Of a stretch of DNA of 64,000 nt, positions 31,840 to 45,500 are shown piece by piece (positions within the stretch are counted from its first letter, which is position 1; the number at the start of each line of letters is the position of its first letter). The stretch spans positions 72,479,269-72,543,268 of the forward strand of contig NC_088201.1 of assembly GCF_037126465.1 (NCBI RefSeq), in the 5' to 3' direction. The DNA is from Ornithodoros turicata (lineage: Eukaryota > Arthropoda > Arachnida > Ixodida > Argasidae). The notes under the pieces were generated by a model. That model was not told the origin of the DNA. It saw only the letters and a list, made by a program, of their open reading frames with translations, and searched no databases. The position numbers and the translations under genes are program-made.

Positions 31840-34800
31840 ATGGAAACAAGCATAGTAAGTTTTTTCGTATCACTTCAGCTCCTCACCGTTTTTGTAACGC
31901 TTTGAAATGCTGTAACAAGGGATGATTCCTGTTATGCTAGCACCATCTAATGCCATTTAGCACATAAGTTGCAGTATACTTTTACACTGACGATTATTTT
32001 GAAGACTTATCTAACCCGTCCCATGTAGTGAACAGCGAACATTTCGAGGCGCATGCATGTTGCTCTTTAGCCACCGACAGGCACTCATTTAGTTGGCTTC
32101 ACCTATGACTTCTGTGTGATGCGGGCAAGCCCACTTCAAGGCACGCCGAGCGCTGCTTAACTCTTCCTTCTTCGCTGTTCAGCGTGATTTTTGCTGATTT
32201 CTTCGCCATTTGTGGTACGAAACCAGGGTATTATTTTGGGTGGCGTGGCCATTCACCTCATTATTGAAACGGATTTGGAGGGAGGAAGCTGTCATGGTCC
32301 CATATTAATATAACTTATTATAGGTAGAAGGTAGGTTAGATTAATAGGGCCATGGCAGCACAGTCGCACTAATCTAACCTAACTTATCGCTAAACAAAGG
32401 GTGTCTTAGGCTAGTTTAGTGATAATTAAGTGAGGTTCCATGGCAGCTTGCCTTGCCCAAAGAATACCAGAACCAGTCCTATTACACTGTGTGGATTGAA
32501 CGTTTCGTGAATTGAGCTTGAGCACGGCACTTTCCGCAGCAGCATGACTGCACTCGCATTTTTTCCTTCTTTTCTTCACAATTTTTTCAGTGGGTTCACG
32601 GACTCCTAGTTTGCTTTCCCACCACGACACAAATACATTTAACTGAGAAATTCCGCTAAATTTACAAACGTACGGCTAAACAACAGTGAGCGTTTTTGAA
32701 GTGGGCTTGACCACAATACGCAGCTTTATATACCATGCCAATGTTGGGGACGGTGCCCAGAAGAAGAACAATCTCTGTTCGAAATATCGGCGGCTCCTCG
32801 TCCTGAGGCAACTGCCTTCATAGTATGGACACTTATCGCTGTGATTTGAGTGATTAGCACAGAAACTGCAAAATATAACGTGGTCGGCAGACTGTGTTTG
32901 TGGAAGGGGCGTAGGCTATGGCCCAGTTATTCCTTTTAGCTATATATTTCGGGAGGGGCTCTACTGGAACTTTACATGGAGGAGGAGGAGGAGGATTTCT
33001 CCCTCTCCCAAATGTACCACTAAAGATACAATTTCGGGGGTGGGGTGTGGACCCCCCCTTTTGTTTTGCTTCTGCTACGTCACTGCTGTGGATATGTATA
33101 AGGACTGTTCAGAGCAAGTCACAGCAGTTGTTGCATGCTCTGTGTCACCAGCAGTGGGGTCTCCAGTGCACTCCCAAATCTTCAATATTGAAATAATTGA
33201 AGCATAGCAAGCTGCACCCAAGTTTGTTTATGAAATACTTTTTGACAGTGATTTTGAACAGAATATTTGGTGAAGTTGGCTTTCCTTGGCTGCAAATATT
33301 TGCCCATAGCTATAAACTTATTTATATATTCCTTTTCGGGGAGTGCCGTTGGTCTCTGTACTGCTTCTAACAGCAAATTCCACTGGTCATTTTCGTGTAT
33401 GGGTTCTGTATGCGTTTTATGCGTAGTATGGGTTCTGTGTAGGAACATACGAAGAGCCAGTGAAGCGCGGTGCACCTTGCTCCGAAGTGACCCGCGAACA
33501 AGTGCATCAAACCAATGCAACCTTTTCTGCGTACGACCAGTGCAATTCGCCATAATTTAAAGTTTGCTTCTCTCTCATTGCTATTTGTGTGACCAAGCGC
33601 TATGCAACAACCACCCTCTATGGATGCATGATGCCTCTTATGTATAGTGCCCATTGTTGCCGCCATACTTTCGATTAAATTGCCTGGAGCTTTTGCATAT
33701 AGCCCTTACAGTGACACAACTTTGACATTACAGGTTTCTTCCTCAGACGACACTTCAGAAGCTGCAACCTTCAAAAAGGCGTCACTGCAGCGACTGAAAG
33801 TTGGGACGCGACCACTCGGAACTAGACACATGAATGTCCCTGTGCTCAAAGATGTGAGTGTACAAAGTCTGGTTCCCTGAAACAGTCGTTCGATCCCTAT
33901 ACCTTTAATCACCAGGGTCAACCTTTGGCGCAAATTGTCGCACTGCCGGAGCAGCTCTTCCGAGCCAATTGTTGGATAACGCAAAGAGAAAGTTCTGCAA
34001 AGCCAATTTCCAAGGACAATCGGCATGATAGCGCTGTAAGTCTGGGGTATACTGTATTAGCATAAGGCATACCGTGAACGATTAGATACTAAGAGAGGCG
34101 TGTCTAACGAACGGACGAAGACATAGATTAATTAGCATAGCGGAAAATAAGACAGTTATTTGTGGTGCCTTCAGCTACGCTTTATTAAAGGAGCATGGAA
34201 GTGACATTTAACACGACTCGAAAGCCTGCTTCATCTGTGAAGCTGTCCACAAGGAATCACCATGCAAAATATTTTTGCTCTGCGGCGTATTGTCACTGTG
34301 CAATAAAATTTACGGACGAGAGACACGAGCCCCACGTGACGTAGAAACTGCTCGGGGCATATTTCTCTTCGTTTTTTCTTCTCGGCTCACACGCCGCTTA
34401 TACATACTTGGGCTGTGCAGTTGGACGTCACTGGTCACATGCCGGAGCCCGTGACACGTCACGAGGTCTTCTGCTTTGCCGATGCGCTCTTTGGATGTGG
34501 GGTTTTTTGAAAGGTGTGCGGAACAGAGCCTTGCGCGCGCTATGTAGGTTACTTGCGCTCATCGTTCTTTCACAGGAGCTAATTTTATTCGTTGCAGAAG
34601 ACGTCGCAGCGAAAAACAAATATTTTGGGGGTCACTTCCATGCTCCTTTAAGGGTTTATGATTTCAGTTTAATTTTACGCCTAATTAATAGACCTACCTA
34701 CACTACAAATATGCCAGTTGCTTTCTGGAACCTATGACTCAAGAAGGATGCTTGGCAACATATTTGGAAAAAAAAAATCTGGGTATTTAATGTCTGACCA

Positions 34801-37800
34801 TCAGTATCTCATTGCATTTCACACTCTATTGGTGTCCGAGTTTTCAATGCTGTTGACAGACTTAACAAATCAAAATGGTCTTAACATGTTTGATTCAATT
34901 ACAAATATGGCTGCAGAATGGAAGATTTTGTTTAGTTCCTTTCTAATTTTGTCATTTCATTTAAGGATTCCATCCCGTCAACCAGCAAGGTTCCTGTTGA
35001 AAAAGTAGACACGAGACCAACCGAGCCACAGTCTTATTCTACGGCTGTGCTTCCTGCTGAAGTGACTGATATTGATGCCCCCGATCGTGGCAATGTTCAG
35101 CTTTGCTCGCAATACGCAAAAGATGTCCACAAGTATCTGTCTGAACTCGAGGTGTGTTGAACTGTGTGCGCAACTTCCAATGCTGGATACTGCGGACAGC
35201 TATTTGCAGAGAAGTGCCTCTACTCTTGCAACTCTGCCTTTGCATTGGGCATATAAAAATTAACTTTAGAAGAATCAGTCTAAACATGTAAAGTCTAAAC
35301 GTTGGAAAAAAAAATGCCGTGATGTTGCATCAAAAGAGTTGAAGTGCTTCTCCGGTTTCATATTTCATGAAACCCTAGTTCTAGAACCTACTTTATTTCG
35401 TACTATTACTACTTTTATTTCGTCATATAAATAAGCCTAAATGTGAAATGTAAACGTCGTCGGTGGATGTTACGTACTTCAATGACTTTTTGCAAGAACC
35501 AGCAAAACTTAATAGTTTCAGATTCTGCAAAAGCAGACGACGTAGCTAAGAGCTCTTAAGTCTGCACACACATTCCCGCTCTCTACTCCGCTGTGGAAGA
35601 CTGTGAACTTCTCCGGTGAGGAAACTTAAAGCTACCCCTGCGAAGCAAGTTAAAATTCAAAGTGGGACTGCTCGGTTATGCCTGTTAGATAGACATTGAA
35701 CTAGAAATTAACGTTAAGACACTTCTGCTTTGCAGAAACAGAACAGTAGGTGGTTCGTAACTTGAACTTAGGATGCTGGAACAAACACCAAATATAATGT
35801 GGTGTTTGTTCCATCATTGTAAGTTCAAATTAATATATACTTAATTAATATATACTTAATATATTACTTGAAGTCCTTTTTTCTAGTACTTTCCGACCAA
35901 GATTTAATACCCAATTGAGACTGTAAATGAAATTCGGGGAAATACGACGAAAGGGGTATTTTTGCTGAAAGTTCATTGTTGACAGGCTGGCTGCAGTTAG
36001 AAGTTAAGGACATGGACAAACACAAGTTATGACAGTGCAACAGGTAGCAATATGACTTTGGCGTGTCTCTCCGGTTCTCCCAATACATGATTCTAGTGCA
36101 TTTTTACATTGTTTTTCTCCGCTGGCAGTTTGTAACAAATTTCACGATCTGCGACTGGCTTTAAAGTATTTCATGATTCAGTAAATGTAAGAGCCTGAAA
36201 GGTATACAGTCTTTTGATTTATGCATTCTACAATGTTTAAAAAAAAACACATTGATTATATTTCCGCATATAAGAAAACTTCAATCGAATGATGGCTGTT
36301 AAAGAAAAGACACCAGCAGTGGGATTCGTGGGCATGGTGAGGCTTGTGTTGTCTCTCCCTCTTTGTTCAGTTGCCTCATTCACTACAAGTAGCAAAACCA
36401 CATAAATGAAGGTTTGCATTCTGCTTTCCATGAATTTGCATGCAAAACTGAATTGGCGATGTACTTTCGAAGTGAAAAAGGTCTGCAATCCCAAGTGGTT
36501 TATAAAACAAATTCCCCTTTAAACCACTTATGCACAAAGTGGTTCAAAGTGGTTTCAAGTGAAAACTGTTTCATAAACCACTTTGGATTACAGACCTTTT
36601 TCACCTGGGTTGGTGAGTACTTGGCCTAGTACCTTGGTGCAATTTTGAGGCACTTTGTACATCATTAATGTCATCGACTCTCCCAAACTTCCATTGTTAT
36701 TGACATTCAAGAACTCCCCCTTACAGCTCAAGTACCCAATCAGGCCCAACTTCCTTCTGGGCAAGCTGAAAATCACGGCATCCATGCGTTCAGTCCTGGT
36801 ACACTGGTTGGTCCAAGTGCAAGAACATTTCCAACTGCTTCAGGAGACACTCTACCTTGCCATTGCTGTTTTAGACAGATACTTACAGGTGGTAAGCGTT
36901 TCCTCTCTAGCAATCACGCTGGTTCATTTGCGTCGTGGAATAAGAATGAAGCCTTGTGTGTTGGAGGTAAACCCAGTAAAAATTGTTTTAACCCCACGTT
37001 CCTATCGTCGTCACTTGGGGTCAAACCTGAAACATCCCAAAACTTAGAGAAAGAAAGAAAAATGCTGTTTCTGTAGTCACTGCTGTCTCTTACTTCCCCT
37101 TTTGTGTTGCGGTTTTGCTGATCCAAAGTTACTGAAAAACTTTAATGATGTTTGGATTGGCAAGGCGAACAATATAGTTCGGCTACAGTTCAGTGTTAGA
37201 ACTCTGAAAGCGGTTATGGGATTCGCCGTTCTGATATTTGCGAGCCTTTAGCGATAAAGCCTTTAGCGAGAGGAACTAAACAGATGGGCGCACACACACT
37301 CCTGGTCATGTCTGAGGGTTACATTATTCCGTTCCAGGCTAAAGATGTTTCTCCTTGTAATCTGCAACTGATAGGAGCGACGGCTATGTTCATTGCCGCC
37401 AAATATGAAGAAACGAATGCTCCGGATATTGTGGACTATGTCTACATTTCGAAAGATTCCTTTACAAAGAGGGACATGTTCACGATAGAGATTGCCATGC
37501 TTAAGGCTCTGGACTTCAGCTTGGGTCTGCCACTGCCTCTGCATTTTCTTCGTCGTGTTTCTAAAGCAGGCAAGGTACGGTTTTATTCCTACTTCATTGG
37601 TACTGGTACTATGGTGGTTATTACGGTTATGGAAGAAGCATGTGTAAAATGGAAGTACATTGTAGCTGTAAAATTGAAGCGGACATTGCCAGCTTTCCAG
37701 TTTATGGGCCGAAGGATGTCTCCTCAGCCCAGTGTTTGTTCCCGGCGAGGATGCCTTATGTTTTTCTCTTTTTTGTGCGTGTGTGCGAGGTCCAATTATT

Positions 37801-38598
37801 TCTTGGGGATGCTCAGTTTAACTGCGTGCTGAAGATCCGTATTCCAGTGACTAACTTGAAGTATACTACTTTACATTAAAACAAGTACGAAAAGCAATGT
37901 CAGGTTGTCGATGAAAGCGATTCAAAATGAAAAAATAATAATAATAGTAATAAGGCTGTTGGGAGAATCTGTTTAATATACAGAGGATACCCACCGTACA
38001 TTGCCAGGGTCTCTGTAAATCACGTGATAACGAGTAGTTCTGGCTATAGTACCCTATCCAATACCGAAGCGGCGACTGCCAGAACTGCTGCCCCGGTGCT
38101 GGGAGCTTTCCGCTCTCTAGTATAGTAAGCGGTCGTGGTCCGAAGTTTTTACATGGGTCTTCCAGCAGACTTTCCCAACTGTCAGCACAGTTCCCCTTGA
38201 AGTCGGCCCACGATGCCTACTTGGCCCCCTGTCCCCCCCCCCACTCCTTCCTGCTGTCCTCTCCCCATCGGTCCATGTCTGCACACCACTCATAACCAGT
38301 TACTTCGTGGCGCTCACTCGGAATTTAACGAGAATGTCCTGCTCTATTCCAGGTGTCTGCCATTGTCCACTCCATGGCCAAGTACCTCCTAGAGCTGTCA
38401 GCCACGGACTACAGCATGGCTCACATCCGCCCTTCCCTACTGGCTGCAACAAGCCTATGGCTATCACTGCAAATGGTCGATGGCAGCGAATGGACGGCAG
38501 ATTTGGCCTACTATGGCGGCTACACGACGGAAGAGATGGGGCCGTTCGCAAGGAAAATATGCCAACTCGTTATGTCCGCCTCATCCAGTAGCAAGAAC
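31840..38598 (+). CDS. G2/mitotic-specific cyclin B, copy 2 (array unit 2)
   Basis: Exons 31840-31854, 33734-33853, 34966-35151, 36727-36888, 37338-37574 and 38353-38598, with the same junctions as copy 1 and an identical predicted protein. Candidate terminal exon 38663-38698. The intron before the last listed exon carries 11 extra bases near 38162. If all three copies are transcribed this doubles or triples dosage of one product; alternatively, read-through splicing could join exons of adjacent units, since every exon is phase 0. Confidence 0.87.
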
Positions 38599-40606
38599 GT
38601 GAGTGCTGCGTCAGTCTCTGTTGCACACCAATGCTTTTGTCGAAGTGTCTTTCCTGCCTAAGCTAGTGCCCAACTATGCCAAACTCCAGGAACTCTAGAC
38701 AAAAAAGTAGAGAACTCCGACTTAACATAACAAAATAACTTTCTTCTCTAGTTCTCTACTGTTTTGTCTAGGTATGTCGTCTCCCGGCTTTTGGAGTATT
38801 TTTGCTCCAGGAACGCGTTGAGGCAACACCACCTAGATAGAGAGAAAGCTCGTTTATGCGTCGTCGTGACCGAACAACTAAGAGTCAGCCAATCAGGATA
38901 GTGTCTTAACGGCGGTAGCCAATCACGAACGTGCTTTCAGCGGTCTTAGCCATGGAGGCTAACCACCGTCATCTGTGCGTAGTGATTGGATGTCCCCGCG
39001 TGCTAAGTGGGCAAATAAAGCGCAAAACGGTCCCGTATCTTTCTCAAGACTGATTTTCTGGAAAGCGTGCTGCACTCTTTTGTCTATAGATCCAGGACGG
39101 CGGATTGCAGTGGCAGACGAATCCAAGTAGCAAAGGAGGGGGAGGAGGCAATAAGCAGGACTTCTGTATCCAGGTGGCGTTGGTTGAGGACAGTTGATGC
39201 TTTTGCGAGGCTCGCGTTTCTTTCCGCTTTCCCCATGGAGGCGTTCCCTGTTACCTTGTACATGCTTAGTCATGCTTAGAGCGCCTTGATTTCTGCGATT
39301 CTCCAAGATTTTGTGAAGTTTGTCGTCTCTCAGAACCTGCTGTTTCCCTCAGAATTGTCAGTGTTTCTTCGTGTATTTTTTTTCGGAATATTCAGTGTAT
39401 TATGGAATTTAGTAAGGATTTCAATCGATCTGGGACATCTTCGTGGGTTAAACTAGATCAATCACGAGTGCCATGTACCAATGGGAATCCATGTAGCCTC
39501 AGATTATTAGTATCGTGATGTCTCTTCCATTCCATTTCCTCTTGTTTTTGGCAGTGTTCTGTCTGTCATCTGGACAGGGGCATGTCCTCCTCTCATCGCA
39601 TCTTTGCGGACGATTTTGTGCGCTGTTGAAATACGCGCGGCAGACAAAGCCAATTTTCACATTTTTTTGCACTCACTGTAGCATTAGAGATTTCGACTTC
39701 CGGTGTATTTGACTAAGTTTGCCACGTGCTCCCTGATTCTGTAAAAAAAACAAAAAAAACGGTATGTTCACTAGGCAAATTTCAGAGTTTAATTCATTGC
39801 AATTGAAATTCGACAAAAGTATTTTTTCAAGATGGCAAACTTAATTGCCGCACGGGAGCCGTTGACCGCATATTTTTCCGTTCTATCGTTTCCTTATAAA
39901 CCCCAAATGACATGATTCGTGAAGCACCCTGTACGTATACCTTCGCTTGAGCATCTGGTGTACGCTCGGGACTCGATGATGCGTGCATCGAGAATTATTG
40001 GATTGGCATTGTTGAGGCAGGCCAGTATTGCAGATTTTTTTCCCCAATAAACAGTGCACACTGCTTTCGTGACTCGCGCGTGCAGTCAACTGCATTTTAC
40101 GTCCACTTTTCAAGGTACGTTAAGCTACAACGAATTTCGGCTATAGCAAACGCATTTTCCGTGACCGCGAGGTTCGTTGTAAACGGGCTCGACTGTATAA
40201 CGATAACTCTGATAGTTACGATCGGATCGGATTTCATGTTCCTGTTAATATCGTTACAAACGGGCTCTACTGTATAACGATAACCCTGATAATAATGATC
40301 GGATTTCGCGTTCCTGTCAATATCGTTATAAACAGGCTCAACTGTAATCACTGTGTTCCACGTCGAGAAGAGTACATTGAGCCTCACTGTGCATACCTTT
40401 GACTACTTTCAGATAATATGCAACAAGTACAAGAGAGCGAGGTTTGGGAGTGTCAGCATTCGACCAGAGCTCGGCACTGACCGACTAAAAGAGCTTGTAG
40501 CTAGACTCGAACTGATGCCCTGAGGTTCCGACAAGTACTTTTAGCACAGTTCTGGAAAGCCAAGATATGGCTTTTTTTTACGCAAGTTTTATATTTACTA
40601 GATTTT

Positions 40607-41600
40607 ATGTATACGCCAACCCAGGCCCATTTCTGTCCGAGCATGGGTTCTTCGTCGTTTCTAAGATGGGTTTCCGTCATGGTGTACATACTTATATCTT
40701 CCTCTTCGGCATTCAATTCTAGTTCGACCATTTGACTTTGCTACCTCCTGGTATGTTCAATGTGGCAATATTAAAGTGATCCATGGTAGGCCGGGTTCTC
40801 TTTCTTCTGTTCTTTCTCGTTAGTACCATCAGTGGGGGTGGGTCTGCTGGGTATTCCAGCTGCTCGGACTCCACCTCTGCGGTCGTGTCCCTGGGTGCGA
40901 TGGGTACCCCCGTGGGTATTCCTGTGGGCGTTCCCGCGAGTACTCCCACGGGTACTCCCAATGGTACTCCCGTGGGTAATCCCGTGAGTACTCTCTCGGG
41001 TGTTCCTGTGTGTGCATTCTCCCGGCGTGGTGGTGCGGGTAGTTCTCGTGACGCCTGTTGCGTACATAATATCTTCGTGTTGTGTGCTTTTCTCCCTCTA
41101 AAAAATCGCTTATCTTCTGTGCGAGATGTTGAGCGACCATTGCGCATCCCTCTGGCGAGAAATGCATATCTACCATTCCTGATGATTCCAGACCACTGAT
41201 AATGTAGTAGCTGTTGAGGAGTACCATCCTAGGAGTTTCGTGGCATGCCGTTTGCATATTTTTATTTACTTGTTTTATATTTTTCTGGACTTCCTGGCCT
41301 CGTTCCTTCGTGAACGGGATAGAGCATATGCACACTGTGTTTTTGGGGTGTTCTTCGAGCCATTGGGCCACATTAACTGTCAAAAGCGACGTTATTTGCT
41401 CGGGATCCATGCGTTTTATGTCGTTCAGCCCCGCCATGATGATCGTTAGGGCTCCTTGATGCATGGCCTTAACAGTGACGGCCGTAAGTGCATACTGCCA
41501 TTAACTTCTTGCCAGACGGCTAGCAATACGGCCTTTGCAACAAAACTGAGATAGAAGAGCAACGGCTTTCCCGCAAGACAGTTTACGGCATTCCATCGAA
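40607..41600 (-). mobile_element. LINE fragment in array unit 3
   Basis: Same structure; SGNH frame 40829-41464, with MHQG instead of MHQE at its start and VDMHF instead of VDIHF in the DxxH block. Confidence 0.85.
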
Positions 41601-42382
41601 ACTGCCCAAGCCTCGTCACCAAGCGCCATAATCAGGATTTCGCACATTTAATTCAGTTCGAAATAAAATGTTTTTTACGCGGCATAATGTTCTGTCACCT
41701 TTTTTTTTCGCGTTTTTTTTTTCGTTTTTTTTCGCGTTTGCACTTTTGCTTCGCTTTTGATCTAGTCTGTTCAGGGGTTCAGTTCGTAGTGACACCCTCG
41801 AACCACTGCACGCGGGATCGCACCGTGTCGTCTGCATCCAAAAAGCCGGACGCCACTCAAAAAAATGTCCAAATCACTTCAAAGCAAATGTAGTTTGCTG
41901 TTGTATTTTCAAAATTTTCAAAATACCAACCACACGTTGTTTTCGTGTGCTCTCAGTGTGAAGAACATGTAACTTCACTACATTACATTCAACGTTCTCA
42001 GATGTGTTTATCGATGTGGACATCATCGGCAAAATGCCTTCACGGATACCGTCTCGCAGCTTCCCAGAGCTGAAGGCCGTATCCATTTCTTAATGCCGTA
42101 ACCCTAAAGGTCGTATATGTGCCCATCTGACAGAGGTATAATTTCCAGAAACCCGCAGTACAGACGCAACATGATTCCGAAACTGAGCACTTTGCGCGGG
42201 TGCGCGACGAAGTTGCGCGTTGACACGAACTGCCCTGCACTAAATAGACATCTGTGCCTTCAACCGGGTACTAAGGTCATTTTAAGACAATTTTATAATT
42301 ACGCAATTTTGTGTAGCAGTTTTGAGCATCCTTAACCAAATATAGATACGTTACACGAGATGAATCCATGAATCCTTTTCGG

Positions 42383-42423
42383 CCAATCGGAATCTGATGT
42401 CAGCGCGAGGCGGCAATTTTAAA
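42383..42423 (+). promoter_or_regulatory. Cyclin promoter unit 3: CCAAT with CDE/CHR-like pair
   Basis: Identical to unit 1: CCAAT 42383-42387, GGCGG 42409-42413, TTTAAA 42418-42423. Confidence 0.55.
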
Positions 42424-42515
42424 AGGAGACCAGAAGAATCCGTTTGCACAGGAGGTAGAAGTCAGTGCCAGAAATACGGGGTGCTTGTCTACTCTTGCCA
42501 GTTTTGTGATCCAAG

Positions 42516-45500
42516 ATGGAAACAAGCATAGTAAGTTTTTTCGTATCACTTCAGCTCCTCACCGTTTTTGTAACGCTTTGAAATGCTGTAACAAGGGATG
42601 ATTCCTGTTATGCTAGCACCATCTAATGCCATTTAGCACATAAGTTGCAGTATACTTTTACACTGACGATTATTTTGAAGACTTATCTAACCCGTCCCAT
42701 GTAGTGAACAGCGAACATTTCGAGGCGCATGCATGTTGCTCTTTAGCCACCGACAGGCACTCATTTAGTTGGCTTCACCTATGACTTCTGTGTGATGCGG
42801 GCAAGCCCACTTCAAGGCACGCCGAGCGCTGCTTAACTCTTCCTTCTTCGCTGTTCAGCGTGATTTTTGCTGATTTCTTCGCCATTTGTGGTACGAAACC
42901 AGGGTATTATTTTGGGTGGCGTGGCCATTCACCTCATTATTGAAACGGATTTGGAGGGAGGAAGCTGTCATGGTCCCATATTAATATAACTTATTATAGG
43001 TAGAAGGTAGGTTAGATTAATAGGGCCATGGCAGCACAGTCGCACTAATCTAACCTAACTTATCGCTAAACAAAGGGTGTCTTAGGCTAGTTTAGTGATA
43101 ATTAAGTGAGGTTCCATGGCAGCTTGCCTTGCCCAAAGAATACCAGAACCAGTCCTATTACACTGTGTGGATTGAACGTTTCGTGAATTGAGCTTGAGCA
43201 CGGCACTTTCCGCAGCAGCATGACTGCACTCGCATTTTTTCCTTCTTTTCTTCACAATTTTTTCAGTGGGTTCACGGACTCCTAGTTTGCTTTCCCACCA
43301 CGACACAAATACATTTAACTGAGAAATTCCGCTAAATTTACAAACGTACGGCTAAACAACAGTGAGCGTTTTTGAAGTGGGCTTGACCACAATACGCAGC
43401 TTTATATACCATGCCAATGTTGGGGACGGTGCCCAGAAGAAGAACAATCTCTGTTCGAAATATCGGCGGCTCCTCGTCCTGAGGCAACTGCCTTCATAGT
43501 ATGGACACTTATCGCTGTGATTTGAGTGATTAGCACAGAAACTGCAAAATATAACGTGGTCGGCAGACTGTGTTTGTGGAAGGGGCGTAGGCTATGGCCC
43601 AGTTATTCCTTTTAGCTATATATTTCGGGAGGGGCTCTACTGGAACTTTACATGGAGGAGGAGGAGGAGGATTTCTCCCTCTCCCAAATGTACCACTAAA
43701 GATACAATTTCGGGGGTGGGGTGTGGACCCCCCCTTTTGTTTTGCTTCTGCTACGTCACTGCTGTGGATATGTATAAGGACTGTTCAGAGCAAGTCACAG
43801 CAGTTGTTGCATGCTCTGTGTCACCAGCAGTGGGGTCTCCAGTGCACTCCCAAATCTTCAATATTGAAATAATTGAAGCATAGCAAGCTGCACCCAAGTT
43901 TGTTTATGAAATACTTTTTGACAGTGATTTTGAACAGAATATTTGGTGAAGTTGGCTTTCCTTGGCTGCAAATATTTGCCCATAGCTATAAACTTATTTA
44001 TATATTCCTTTTCGGGGAGTGCCGTTGGTCTCTGTACTGCTTCTAACAGCAAATTCCACTGGTCGTTTTCGTGTATGGGTTCTGTATGCGTTTTATGCGT
44101 AGTATGGGTTCTGTGTAGGAACATACGAAGAGCCAGTGAAGCGCGGTGCACCTTGCTCCGAAGTGACCCGCGAACAAGTGCATCAAACCAATGCAACCTT
44201 TTCTGCGTACGACCAGTGCAATTCGCCATAATTTAAAGTTTGCTTCTCTCTCATTGCTATTTGTGTGACCAAGCGCTATGCAACAACCACCCTCTATGGA
44301 TGCATGATGCCTCTTATGTATAGTGCCCATTGTTGCCGCCATACTTTCGATTAAATTGCCTGGAGCTTTTGCATATAGCCCTTACAGTGACACAACTTTG
44401 ACATTACAGGTTTCTTCCTCAGACGACACTTCAGAAGCTGCAACCTTCAAAAAGGCGTCACTGCAGCGACTGAAAGTTGGGACGCGACCACTCGGAACTA
44501 GACACATGAATGTCCCTGTGCTCAAAGATGTGAGTGTACAAAGTCTGGTTCCCTGAAACAGTCGTTCGATCCCTATACCTTTAATCACCAGGGTCAACCT
44601 TTGGCGCAAATTGTCGCACTGCCGGAGCAGCTCTTCCGAGCCAATTGTTGGATAACGCAAAGAGAAAGTTCTGCAAAGCCAATTTCCAAGGACAATCGGC
44701 ATGATAGCGCTGTAAGTCTGGGGTATGCTGTATTAGCATAAGGCATACCGTGAACGATTAGATACTAAGAGAGGCGTGTCTAACGAACGGACGAAGACAT
44801 AGATTAATTAGCATAGCGGAAAATAAGACAGTTATTTGTGGTGCCTTCAGCTACGCTTTATTAAAGGAGCATGGAAGTGACATTTAACACGACTCGAAAG
44901 CCTGCTTCATCTGTGAAGCTGTCCACAAGGAATCACCATGCAAAATATTTTTGCTCTGCGGCGTATTGTCACTGTGCAATAAAATTTACGGACGAGAGAC
45001 ACGAGCCCCACGTGACGTAGAAACTGCTCGGGGCATATTTCTCTTCGTTTTTTCTTCTCGGCTCACACGCCGCTTATACATACTTGGGCTGTGCAGTTGG
45101 ACGTCACTGGTCACATGCCGGAGCCCGTGACACGTCACGAGGTCTTCTGCTTTGCCGATGCGCTCTTTGGATGTGGGGTTTTTTGAAAGGTGTGCGGAAC
45201 AGAGCCTTGCGCGCGCTATGTAGGTTACTTGCGCTCATCGTTCTTTCACAGGAGCTAATTTTATTCGTTGCAGAAGACGTCGCAGCGAAAAACAAATATT
45301 TTGGGGGTCACTTCCATGCTCCTTTAAGGGTTTATGATTTCAGTTTAATTTTACGCCTAATTAATAGACCTACCTACACTACAAATATGCCAGTTGCTTT
45401 CTGGAACCTATGACTCAAGAAGGATGCTTGGCAACATATTTGGAAAAAAAAAAAATCTGGGTATTTAATGTCTGACCATCAGTATCTCATTGCATTTCAC